A DNA stretch of 64,000 nt from Amblyomma americanum (lineage: Eukaryota; Arthropoda; Arachnida; Ixodida; Ixodidae), in NCBI RefSeq assembly GCF_052857255.1, contig NC_135505.1, positions 138,172,343-138,236,342 of the forward strand. The letters are read 5' to 3'. Shown piece after piece: positions 44,554 to 55,188 of this stretch (the first letter of the stretch is position 1; the number at the start of each line of letters is the position of its first letter). The position numbers and the translations under genes are program-made. The notes under the pieces were generated by a model. The model ran no database searches, was not told the DNA's origin, and was given only the letters and a program-made list of their open reading frames with translations.

Positions 44554-46611
44554 TATACACAGAACGGTCCAAGAATTCATTGCAGCTATACTCACCAGCT
44601 GATTTCACATTTAGGCGCTCCGAAAGCTTTATTTCGTCAATGACGAGGCCACCGTGACGACTGTAAGCACCCATGGTCTTTGTTTTTTCATTTAGGGCAT
44701 CGAAGACCTTTGTATTGAGGCCAAAGCCACCCTTGAAGCGCTGTAGGTACTTTTTCAGGCAAGTTCGCCCTGGCAGAACCATAATAGACTGTCTGCGGAG
44801 ATGTTCATACAACTTCGGGCTTCGCATCCTCATCAGCATACATTCTAAAATCCACTCATCATCGTATCGCATTCCCTTGTGTGATTTTCGCCTTGCAGCA
44901 AGGAAACAACTCTTTACAACAAGCTGCTGCTTTCAGGGAGGAGATTTAATTTTGCTGTTAAATGTCTCTTCACTAAGAGCCTCATTTCGCTCTTTCATGT
45001 GAGCCACCTGTATCCTTGCATTTGCCAATCTTTTCTTGGTTCTTGACAGGCTTCGAGAAATGTTCCTGCACTGTTTCTTTTCATCAGATTTTCTGGCAAT
45101 TTCACTTGTGCTTTGCTTTTTTCTGCACGCTTGGTTTTGAGCCAGAATCCTTTGGTACTTGCAGAAAGCGCGGATTCACCTTCAGACCTCACAGATAATG
45201 AACACTTCTCAGAAAAAATAATGCCTTTGTAGGAGGTGTGCTTTCCTGAGGCCGGCTTTATGCCGCATCCATCACAAAGATTTGTCAAGGCAACTTCCTT
45301 GATCAAAGTTTCGGCCTCTTCGCAAGTTGTGACGATGTGTTTTGACTTTTCCATTCCCCTAGCTGAGGTAAACCGTGGCTACCACTGATCGTCCATCAAG
45401 TAATGGCTTTGCAAATGCTACCATCTTTTCAATGAAGAGGTTAGCGAAGTTATTTTTTTCAGCCTCGCAATAGGCGTACGCTAATGAATCGACTGTCACG
45501 GATGGCACTTTCATCCATGTCACTGGAATAGCGACGTTGGAGAATGGGTGGAGACGATCGTTTGTTCGTGGTCGTTCGTCACTAGCATTTTGCGCTTCGC
45601 CAGCGCTTCCTTCTGCAGAAACACAGCGTGGGGTGGTGCACTTTTCAGTTACTGCAGCTCCGCTGTTGGTGTCAGATGCTTCCATGCTCACCGATTCAGC
45701 ATTATCAATGCCTGAGCACAACTCGGAGGCTTCCGACGCAGCACGCCTGTGACGCTTTGCTGGAGGCTCTTGCTGGCACAGATTTCTAGTTTTTCTTTTA
45801 GCTGACACTTTAGGCAGAATGTGTTCTGGGTAATGCGTGAATATCGAAGGCACGGCGTCGGGTTTCAGGCGCGGTTTATCGCGGGGAAGCTCGCTGGTAA
45901 CACCATTTACGCTGACACTGAATGTGCGCTCGATACAACTGCTCTCAAAATGTTTCTCGCAAACCACAGCAGCTGGCGTCAGCCTTCTGTCCTCTTTTTT
46001 GATGTTTCTTTCCCATTCTGCAAGCCGCGTAGCATCAGATGGTGCAGTAAACATGGAAACACGTTCCTTGTTCGAGCGGTAACCGCTTTTACACATTGGC
46101 ACAAAGCAAGTCTTCTCTTTGCACTGTCGCTTTGGCTTTGACATCATTTTGTACAGTCACATGTAGCTCGTTTAGTGGTGGACACGGGAAAAAAAACAAG
46201 CGAGCGCTGAGTGAATGATTTGACTACACGGTGAAAGCACGCAGAACGGATACACGCGCGCACAGAACGCGCGCACAAAACCGACGAAATCACCACAGAA
46301 CTGCTCGGAGGAGCGGATGCGTCGACTTTCATGTGCAAGGAGCCACACAGGACAACATACACTGCACCTCAGTCAACAAAATTTCGTGCACAAGCAGGTT
46401 AATCGCGCACGCACAAGGCCAGGTCGCTGCCTTCCGAAGCGAGAAAACCGCGTCGTCTGCTGCGGCAGCACCCTCCCGACAAGCAGCGCCCTTTGCCGCC
46501 ATCGGTGGGCTTTCATTGCAAACGGTGCCACCTGCTCCCATTGCGCAGCGCTGGCGCTCGGCGCACTAGCCAGTATGTTCTAGGCGAATGGGACCTCCTT
46601 CACCCCGCGAC

Positions 46612-49600
46612 TATGGTGGCTAGAAGGGTAGGTGACGCGACCGGGAGGCGAGCGCCGCGCTTCCATTTCATGCCATGCGTAGGTGGCGCTGCTGTCCGTA
46701 GTGCGATGCGGCGAGCGCGCTGCGCGCAGGAAAGGCTGGCTGCGCCGGGTTCGCCGCGCGTGCAGAAAGCTGGATTTTTTTTTTCGCGTTCACGCTGGAT
46801 GCACCCGCGCAGATTGGTCTGAAACTGAGGTGAAGACTTTACAGCCTACAGTGATCATCAGTCTGCGTACGCTTTTAGCTCGTGAAAGCGCTCACTATAG
46901 AGAGTAATCTTGCGAGTCTCACACGATCTCGCAACTCTCAATAAAGGAGCGCCACAGAAATAAGCAGTCCTGCGCAAGCAAACCAGCATGTGAATATGAC
47001 TTTTATTACACACTACGTTCAGGAACTTATCACAGAGGCATACTGCACAAATGGGAAACTATAAAAGTGACTCGATCGTTAAAAAATAGAAAGCTTAGAG
47101 GGTAAGGATATCATGTATCACATAGACTTACTGCACGTAACAGAAAAAATAAAGTGACTCGTTGAAAAATAGCTTAGACCATCGTCAGGAACATCATGTA
47201 TCACAGAAACATACTGCACATGCACATTATGACTGAAACTATAAAAGTCGTTAAATAAAAAGTGGAAAGCTTAGAAGGCACACTTCAGAGCACTCGTCGA
47301 AGTTTTAACATCTTCATTCGCTCCCGCGTTTCGTCCCGTTTTGCGTTCTGAGATTTCACGTAGAAATGAAGCCTTGTGAGCACATAAAACTTGATGATTC
47401 TGTTTGTGAGTGCTGTTTTGTGTTCTGGGCAGCCTACAAGATTCAACTTTGTAAGCTGGAGAAAAGATACCAAGTCCATTAGGCTGTCGCTTCTTACTTG
47501 CTTCACACTGAAGCAGTGGGTGAATGTGTTTTCTAGTGACGTCACTAGTGCATTCAGCTGGTCAGATGGATATAAAAGTCCTCCTCTGTCAACAGCTGCC
47601 GTGAGGGCTGCTTCAGCTGGCGGACTACCACCCTTATTCTGCAGAAGCTCCTGGCAGCACTCAGCACACTTTGTGGTCGCAATGCTTTTCCGCGCGACAT
47701 AACCGGCCACGTAAAAAATCAGCCTGGAATCACTTGCTTGAACACACATCGCCCGGTGATCAAGGTCACAAGCACTGAGGACTTCATATGCTTCTGTAAG
47801 GTTCCCAATATCCAGAAGCTCGTCAATTCTCCTCTGAGAACTCGTCTCTTTTGCGCTAGAAGCATCAAGAAGGCTCCTTATAAGTCCCGAAGAGACATTG
47901 CTTTTTGCTGGTGATCTTGCTAAGTTTTGAAAGCTTAGCGTGTTCACAGATATCAAAAATTGGCTGGCAGTCGGGTGATCGTTACAACCAGACATTTGTC
48001 GAACGATGCCAAAAAGTCTTTCGATGGGGTCCTGGCACAAACGACTTGTCATGAGATAACGGAACCCCACCTCGGTTGTCAAATACTTGAGAAGATGTAG
48101 TGTGCTGGTCAGAGTCACGCGAAGACCTTCAGCTGTGCTACTGCTAAGGAAGCCTTTCGATCCAGCTGTATCTTCCCAGGAGTTCATGTAGGACAAGAAA
48201 CTTCGAATGACTTCTTTGTGGTGATCTCCAGGTCTCAGGGCATCTGAGATGCACCGTGATGTCATCGCTTTAATCAAGCTTCTCATCGTTTCGATAAAAC
48301 TGACGGTCGCCGCAACGCTGCCCAGCTGTGTCTCGATTTTATCTCGGTAGAGGAAAAGACCTCTCAGCGTCTCCTCACTAAGGAGCCAAAATGCATAGGT
48401 CACTCTTTGTTTTTCGAAGCCAGAAGGACGAACAACTGACTTGTTTATGTGGGGCATTGCCTTGAGAGTGGTGTCATGCATTTCATCGCACTTTCGAGCA
48501 ATATCGATGTGATCGACAGTAGCATGTCCTTCTGGGATTTTCACGCCTGTCTGAACAAACGTGTTCCTCACGCATTTTATCAAATGTGGAAAATCTGATA
48601 CAAAGTAGAGGAAACGACCCGGTTCAGTAGGGTGCTGCGTCCTGCAAGCAACCTTTTCTTTTCTTCCATAGATGCCAAAAAAGCGCCACAGGCTCCTGTT
48701 CCATGTAGCTCCATCGCATGTTATGAAGTCAACATGCAGCCCTGCATTCTCACACATTATCACGGCTTCCGTGACAATCTTGGCTAGGATATCCGCCTTC
48801 ACATTGCTGTGCGAGGCAAATACACCAATTATCTGGTGCCACTTCCCTGTGAATGGTTGGAACAAAAGAACGAGGCCATGATCACAGGTTTGCGAGCGTT
48901 GGCTTTCTGCAGTGAATTTCCCCAGATCAACAAATCCTTCAATTTTTCCGCTCGAAAAGTGAAGGTTCTCGGCAAGTTTCATCTCGTCAACGAGGAGTCC
49001 TCCGTGGCACTGGAAGCGATCCATGGTTTTGGTCTTCTGAGCCACAGCAGCAAAAACTTTGTCATTCAGGCCGAACCCACTCTTGTAATTCTTCACATAT
49101 CGACGCAGAGATGTACGTGATGGCAATATCATAATTTTATTTTTCCTGATATTCTGATAAAGCCGAGGACTTTTCATGCACATAATCAAGCATTCTAGAG
49201 CCCATTCGCTTTCGTACTTCATTCCATGTGTGCTTTTACGTCTTGAAGCAGCGAAACATGCCCTCACTTGCTGTTGCTGCTTTACCGGTAGGACCTTGAT
49301 TGCGCTTTCGAGCACTGACGCTTCAATTTTAGAATTTTCTTTTTCAAATTCTCAAACTTAGACTTCACCTGAAGCATGGCTAGCCTGCTTCGCTTCAGCT
49401 GTTCTGTCCGTAGCTTGAGTCTGTATGAGAGTGCTCCAGCCCTGGGCTTTGCTGCCCTTCTTTTGTATGATGCCTGATTAATTAGAAGTTTCCTTAGATA
49501 CCTGCACTGTGGGCACGCTGCTCCGGGCGCCTGGGCTATTCCGGGACAGGAAGCACTGAAACTTTTCATCCCACAGGTCTTCTCTCGGTGCTTAGAGTTG

Positions 49601-50657
49601 GCTTGGAACTCTCCCTTTTTTCCAAAGCCTTTGCATGGAATAAGAGAGTCTACCTCTAGAAGAAGATCTTCAATCATTTTAGCATCGGTAATCTCGACGC
49701 TTCTGACTTGGGTTGCTTGCACGAACACCGTCGCTTGAATCGCGCTGCTGTCCGACATCACGAGGACTACCTTTTCAAAGTAGAGATTGTGGTCTTCTAA
49801 CGCACACACAGTGAAAGCCGTGACGTTATCAGAACCAGCGATCTGGTGTCTGGACCAATACACGCTTGGTAGCTCGCATCTTTGAACGCAAAATTCAGAT
49901 GCAAGAACCTGCTGATCTGAAACACTCCCTTCATCATTTGCGGTCTCTACGCCTTGGGAACAGGCACCCATTTCGCAACGTTGGAGCTTCGAGGGGAGGC
50001 CGCATGTCGACGTTTTCGATTGCCTCTTCTGAGGGGCTTTCTTGGAAAGGTACGACGGAGCATTTGGGTAAATCGTTGGAACCGCGTCGCTTGTAACCAC
50101 GGGTCGATCACGGGGAATCTTGACTGTTGCTCCGTTGATCACGTGCGTGAAGTGCCGGACAATATACTGTTCATCAAAGTGAAGTTCACAGAGGGCTGAG
50201 TTCTCGTCGAGAGCTTTGTCAGCCCGGGGCACGGCTCGTCGCCATGCTTCAAAGCGTTCGGGGTCCTCTGGCACAGAAAACAAAGAGACACGCTCACCCG
50301 ACTTCCTTGACGATACGTAGCCAGACGTAAAGTTAGGCGCAAAGCAGTGCGTTTGTCTCGCTTTCTTTGCACGATGATCCATTTGCTGATCCAGGACACG
50401 GACCTGAAGCATGCATGCCAACAAGTATCCCTTCACAAAAGAAACACAGCGAAAAACACGTGGGAGCACCGTCGAGACGAGCAGACGACAACCGCACGTG
50501 CGCACGCATGAGCGGGGAGCGCGGGAGGCATCGAAGTGCTGACCGCAGCGTGCCGCAGCGCCGCTGCGGCCACCGCGGTGGCGGCATGAATTGACGGCGC
50601 GCCCTTTCGCCGCGAATGCACCGGCGTTGACGCCACCTACCACTTCTAGCCACCATA
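46612..50657 (-). mobile_element. P element, younger family, with intact termini
   Basis: The 4046-bp element has termini TATGGTGGCTAGAAGGGTAG at the left and TATGGTGGCTAGAAGTGGTA read inward from the right, about 28 bp with one indel. CCGCGAC flanks both ends exactly (46605-46611 and 50658-50664), a 7-bp target duplication. It lies 27 bases from the right terminus of the older P element and is from a different family. I see no nested insertions. Confidence 0.93.
47285..50382 (-). pseudogene. P-element (THAP9-like) transposase, one frame change
   Basis: The likely start is the ATG at 50382, just before the THAP domain. A coiled, Lys-rich region follows, and this frame ends at 49282. The catalytic frame (to TAG/TAA-type stop at 47285) overlaps it and is in the -1 register, so one frame change lies near 49330-49350. 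In the 676-codon catalytic frame the three acidic positions are visible: D110 (LLVDEMKL), D201 (ITCDGATW) and E432 (DPIERLFGIVRQ). The segment between D201 and E432 matches the GTP-binding insertion region of P transposases by position. In the THAP domain the second zinc Cys is Phe (CFAPNF versus CFVPMC in the older element); C-x2-H (CELHF) and DAVPTIY are kept. It cuts and pastes DNA in the nucleus when active; this copy is probably inactive. Confidence 0.88.
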
Positions 50658-50664
50658 CCGCGAC

Positions 50665-52655
50665 GTCACGAAGATGCGGTGGCGCTGATGTTAGCAGCGA
50701 CTTTCGCATGGTAGGCAAAACAGGTTCCGCTTGCCCGTGCCTACCGCAGCTGCCGCAGTTACCGGCGGCTGTGTCAAGCCTGTGCACTGCAGAAGCAGCA
50801 TATATTGACCAGCTGCGTCACTGCTGGATCCGCGTAGTAGCATAAAAAATATTAAATTAGCCTCGATAGATTTCTCGCGCATAAATGCCGCATTCGGAAA
50901 CTGGCTAACAGGCATTGGGCCACGGTAGTAAAGCGCGAAGTCTGGGAATCGATAGGCACTGCCACTCAATGCACTTAATAGCATGCAAGTTACTTCGTTC
51001 ATTCACCTGAACTTCAGGATAGTAGGCTGATAATTGCTCAAGGAAAAAAAAAAGACATATGTAGCTGCACACGTACTTATCACCTTGAGCCGGAGTGCAC
51101 GGGGCGCCGACAGGTTCACTCGCCCCCATGGAATGCGTTTTTTTTTTGTTAATAGCACACCATGTTTAATGGCGCGCTTTGTGACATTTAATATTTACCT
51201 GAAACTATTTCTTGATATGACGACGTAATTATTTCATTCGAGTAGAAAGAAGTCTGGTAAGTTGTGTCAATCTTGCGCGGTCGCGTTGGTGTGCTTAGAA
51301 TAGCGTACCTTAAGTGTGCTAAACGCCATATGCTTTTTCATTGCATCAAGCATGTGTCATGAAGTAATACATGATCGCGAAGCTTGTTTGGAAAGAAGCA
51401 GCCGCAGGCGTGCTTACTAACAGACACGTGGCGAGATTGAGAGGGGACCCGGCATAACAAGTGTTTTCGTTATTCATGCATGCGATATGTAACTAAACTT
51501 GGTGCAAATATGAAATTCCTACGCTAGTTTCAGTCATTCCTTTTATTTATAGCTATACCTGGTGCAGTTCTGGGTAATTATAATTAACACCGTCGTCAAG
51601 ACCCCCCAAGCTAGGTCTCAAATAATTGAGTAGATTGGGCGCAGTTTTTTTATGCCAGCATGTGCATAAAGCCCTGTTCTGTATGATGACGCGATTAGTT
51701 CTTTTTCTACATGATCAGTACTTATGCATGCATAGTTACATGAAAACGTTTCTTACAAAAAATAACTAACACAATACTACACGTGTAGGGAAAAAAATCG
51801 AGAGATTTATTACGCTCCTCAACGTCTCAGGAATAGTTTGCGACAAATGGAATCATTTGATTTTCATGCGAATTACGAAGGTGTGATCCAGTCGCAGAAA
51901 ATGTGAGAGGTCAGAAAACGAACCTTAAAGCTTATTCCCTCGTTTATGGCATCTTCGCTTTCGCTTTGGTCAAAGAAATGCGGCACTGAAATCAAAGAAA
52001 TTACCTCACAATTTTTGACGACCACACTTCTAAAAAGCGTAATTTATAAATTTGTACTCAATATTTTGCTATAATTTTTCGTCACGAAACTAGACTTCAG
52101 GGCTAGGAAAGAAAATAATTCTGGAAATCAAAAATTTTCACCAAATCGACCAGCTTAACAAGAGGACAAGTCGGCCTGGCTGGTGCGTGGTCATGCGGCT
52201 AAAAACAGCGCTAAGCGAGACAGGAGATCAGGGACCCGACGCTGTCCCCACTTTTCGCACAGCGCGACACGCACGTATGTCACCAGACTATGAGCGCATG
52301 ACTGCTCCGACGAAACAAGGCCAGCACTTCCCCTCACTACTGTCCCGAAGTAAAATCATTCCGGCTAGTGCAGAGTGTCAAAACTTGTTTTATTCAATGC
52401 CTAGCGCATAAATAAACGGCAGGAACGCTTTCTACATGTTTACTACTAACCATATATACAATACACAGTGGCAAACTATTTCTCTTTATAGGCCGCACGT
52501 GGACAACGCGAGCTCGTGTACTTCGACAAATTAGTAAGTTGGAAGCATCGACCATTGCTATGATTCGCAGAAACTGGAAACGCGCCTACAAGCCTTGAAA
52601 ACTTGCGCACACCTATCCGCGACGCCACTCCCCGACCTTTTGCCTACCACGAGCT
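50665..52655. other. Non-coding, nothing recognised
   Basis: No coding motif, terminal repeats or resemblance to other duplicon blocks was noticed over about 2 kb. Poly-A and poly-T tracts occur near 51043 and 51138. Confidence 0.5.
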
Positions 52656-54780
52656 GGATGGATGGATGGATGGATGGATACGGCTGAACCCTTTACATCG
52701 GGCGGTGGCTCAAGCCACCTAGCCATGTCTTGTGAAATTTTACTCCTGTCTTGCTTTTAGCCACCAATCAGATAACCTTCGCTTGGTTACTTCTAACCTC
52801 TTAAAATCCACTTTCCCCTCACTATCCCTAAACCCCAATGCCTTGGGTAAGTCAGCCCCGCTGCCTTCCACTGTAGGGTGAAGCCCTTTACAGAAAAGTA
52901 TCAAGTGTTCAGCCGTTTCCTCCTCCTCTCCGCACGCAATGCACAAAGTGTCTATCTCCTGGTACCTGACTCTATACGTCTTAGTCCGCAAAACTCCAGT
53001 CCTGGCCTCAAACAGCAAAGAACTTCCCCTACAATTATCATAGATATTTTCTTTGACAATTTCCTGTTTAAAGGTACGGTATGTTTCCAGTGCCGATTTC
53101 GTCAGCATCCCTGTTTTCCACAACGCTCTCTCTGTTCCTTTAACCTTTTTCTTAACCGATAAATGCTGATTTGCCCCCTTACTGCTGTCCAGATATTTGC
53201 TTGTCAATTTTCTAGTTCGCTTTCTCCATTTCGTGTCAACATTCTTTATATACAGGTATCTGAAAACTTTCCTAGCCCACCGCTTTTCCTCCATCCTTCT
53301 CAATCGTTCCTCAAATGCTATCTTACTGCTAGCCTCTCTGCTCTCGAAAGACGCCCATCCCATATCCCCCTGTACCCCCTGATTTGGTGTATTGCCATGT
53401 GCTCCCAAAGCTAACCTCCCTACTCCCCGTTGCCTAATTTCCAGCCTTGCTTGAACATCTGGCCTCATACACAGGACCGCATTCCCGAAGGTCAGGCTAG
53501 GGACCATCACCCCTTTCCAGATCCCTCTTACCACCTCATACCTATTGTAATTCCACAGTGCCCTATTTTTCATGACAGCTGCATTCCTACTAGCTTTATT
53601 CATTACATATTTTTCATGCTCTGTCAGATACTCAGCACTGTTATTTATCCACACCCCAAGATACTTGTACTCATTCACTACTTTTAGCACGAACTCCTGT
53701 ATTCTATGCTCGCCGCCCTCTTCATTAAATATCATGACTGCAGATTTTTCCTTACTATACTTGAAGCCTAATCTATCTCCCTCTGTACTGCATATGTCTA
53801 ACAACTTCTGCAGGTCTTCCTTGTTGTCAGCCATTATCACTATATCGTCCGCGTATATTAGTCCCGGTAATGTCTGTTTAATCAATTCCCCTTGCTTGAA
53901 AAAAGATAGGTTGAAGCCTAGTCCACTCCCCTCTAGCTTGGCTTCCAAACCTTGCAGGTACAACATGAACAACAAAGGGGACAGAGGACATCCTTGTCTA
54001 AGCCCCCGTTGTATCTCTACAGGCCCTGATACATTTTTTTCCCATTTTATGAGCACTCTGTTACCTCTATATATATCTTTTAAAAGATTAATTACTCCAT
54101 TTTCCACATCCAATGTGCCCAATATGTCCCACAAATGCTCCTGAGTAACGTTGGCATAGGCTCCCCTAATATCCAGAAATGCTAGCAATAAGGGCCTATG
54201 TTCCTTTTCCGCAATTTCTATACACTGTGTCAACGAAAATAGATTGTCCTCCAACCTCCTTTGTTTCCGGAACCCATTCTGTAGTTCCCCTAACACCCCC
54301 TCGTCCTCCACCCAAGCCTGCAGTCTATCCTTTATAATTTGCATCACCACCCTGTAAACCACAGATGTCACTGTTATGGGGCGATAGTTACTTACGTCTG
54401 CTTTGTCCCCCTTTCCCTTATATATCATGTTCATTCTACTTAATCGCCATTCATCGGGGACTTTCTCATCCACTATCATTTTGTTCACTACCTGTATTAA
54501 TGTTTGCTTGGATTTTGGTCCTAACTTCTTTATCAACATAATCGGGATCCCATCTGGTCCTGTTGATGTGCCACTAGGAACCTTCTTCTCTGCCCTTTCC
54601 CACTCTCCTTGCTCAAGTGAAGCTATTGCTGTAACCGGTCTATCCTCCTTCGATAAACTATGTACCACGTGCTTTGCTGAAAATTTTTCCGTCATCCTTG
54701 TTCCTATGTGTTTTATTGCTTCATCCCCTTCTAGTCGAATACCGCTCGCTAGCGACTGCAGCGCCACCTCGTTTGTTTAC
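52656..54780 (-). mobile_element. Non-LTR retrotransposon, 5'-truncated
   Basis: Minus-strand element whose 3' end is a TGGA repeat (52656-52679 on the + strand), with an 80-base 3' untranslated region. Coding begins near 54767 without a start codon, and the same frame meets a stop about four codons further upstream. The endonuclease part is missing. It ends some 30 bases from the start of duplication copy B. Confidence 0.85.
52740..54767 (-). CDS. Non-LTR reverse transcriptase fragment (675 codons open)
   Basis: The frame is uninterrupted. Visible RT motifs in order are GPDGIP (about residue 70), YRPITVTS (128), a palm Asp in FLDIRGAY (199), GLRQGCPLSPLLF (255), the catalytic YADD (305-308) and YLGVWI (about 370). 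The C-terminal zinc-type cluster CIACGEEEETAEHLILFC is near residues 610-630. The protein would copy element RNA at a nicked target. The frame opens at GTG and lacks the N-terminal endonuclease, so this is the surviving part of a longer protein. The long intact frame suggests recent insertion. I do not assign a clade. Confidence 0.9.
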   Translation of the reverse strand: MALQSLASGIRLEGDEAIKHIGTRMTEKFSAKHVVHSLSKEDRPVTAIASLEQGEWERAEKKVPSGTSTGPDGIPIMLIKKLGPKSKQTLIQVVNKMIVDEKVPDEWRLSRMNMIYKGKGDKADVSNYRPITVTSVVYRVVMQIIKDRLQAWVEDEGVLGELQNGFRKQRRLEDNLFSLTQCIEIAEKEHRPLLLAFLDIRGAYANVTQEHLWDILGTLDVENGVINLLKDIYRGNRVLIKWEKNVSGPVEIQRGLRQGCPLSPLLFMLYLQGLEAKLEGSGLGFNLSFFKQGELIKQTLPGLIYADDIVIMADNKEDLQKLLDICSTEGDRLGFKYSKEKSAVMIFNEEGGEHRIQEFVLKVVNEYKYLGVWINNSAEYLTEHEKYVMNKASRNAAVMKNRALWNYNRYEVVRGIWKGVMVPSLTFGNAVLCMRPDVQARLEIRQRGVGRLALGAHGNTPNQGVQGDMGWASFESREASSKIAFEERLRRMEEKRWARKVFRYLYIKNVDTKWRKRTRKLTSKYLDSSKGANQHLSVKKKVKGTERALWKTGMLTKSALETYRTFKQEIVKENIYDNCRGSSLLFEARTGVLRTKTYRVRYQEIDTLCIACGEEEETAEHLILFCKGLHPTVEGSGADLPKALGFRDSEGKVDFKRLEVTKRRLSDWWLKARQE

Positions 54781-54939
54781 AAACATGCAGGAGGTCCATA
54801 GGTGGCGCGCGAGGCAATCCAATATGGCTCCCGGAGAAATGATCCGTGCGGCCTACCGTGCGTGCGGCCGCATAGCGGGTCTAGTCCAAGCGCAGCGTAC
54901 GGCCGGTCTCTTTGTTGTGCTCTTCGCTCGCTAGCAACC

Positions 54940-55188
54940 ATGCCACCTTCGTTTACTCGGCCATTGTGTCTAGGAGACATAATGAAACATATTGGACAAG
55001 AGAAAAGACGAATCCGGTGCTTGATTGAAGGCGAAGAAGTCCTCAACGCCGGCCACCTGATCTGCTATGGCCTGAAGGATTGCTCCCCTGCGTCTGCGAC
55101 AGTGCAAGGCCTCTGCTTGCAAACATCGCACGTGAAGCAGAAGCCGCACGAAGTGAAGTGCGTTTATGGAATTGATGCCTCGTTGCAG
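54940..55188 (+). CDS. SWIM-family-like first exon, intact (copy B)
   Basis: The ATG at 54940 opens 83 codons to a donor CAG|GTATGTGAG at 55189. The peptide begins MPPSFTRPLCLGDIMKHIG and continues to NAGHLICYGLKDCSPASATV, CLQTSHVKQKPHEVKC. This pattern (NAGHL...C, then CLxTS and PHEV) recalls the N-terminal half of SWIM-zinc-finger proteins that are numerous in tick genomes; the SWIM zinc ligands themselves would be in a later exon, which I do not find. The upstream 130 bases are GC-rich and contain a YY1-like AATATGGC (54821). Function is unknown. The family link is from memory of such proteins, not a search. Confidence 0.6.

Larger units (their letters stand above)
41356..46147 (-). pseudogene. 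P-element transposase, older copy, broken and intron-containing
   Basis: The ATG at 46147 opens a THAP domain: C-x4-C at CFVPMC, then VCEKHF (C-x2-H) and AVPSIF. The frame is lost near 45359 and again before 44995. The catalytic part reads LVIDEIKL (first Asp) near 44640, ITCDGASW (second Asp) near 43280, and LSQDKLENLFGIIRQSSGCND (third acidic residue) near 42090; a 5-base insertion follows the second motif. Two introns have good sites: 43608-44595 (GTGAGT...CAG, residues KSAG|DIEGF) and 43109-43238 (GTAAGG...AG, FGIQ|GSPSH). The younger element has neither. It is not functional. Confidence 0.88.
40761..46584 (-). mobile_element. P element, older family, with nested insertions
   Basis: Termini of about 30 bp face each other: CCTAGAATATACTGGCTAGT from 40761, and CCTAGAACATACTGGCTAGT read inward from 46584. 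They continue to GCCGA with few mismatches. Between them, on the minus strand, lie a THAP domain and the catalytic parts of a P-element transposase in the right order. Inside are a LINE tail (42553-42964) and a pogo-like MITE (43805-44553). I see no convincing target duplication, in keeping with age. Confidence 0.85.

Noticed and set aside
49330..49350. A confirmed programmed -1 frameshift in the younger P element
   Set aside because: The A-rich tract does not match a standard X-XXY-YYZ slippery heptamer in the right frame; a simple indel is more likely.
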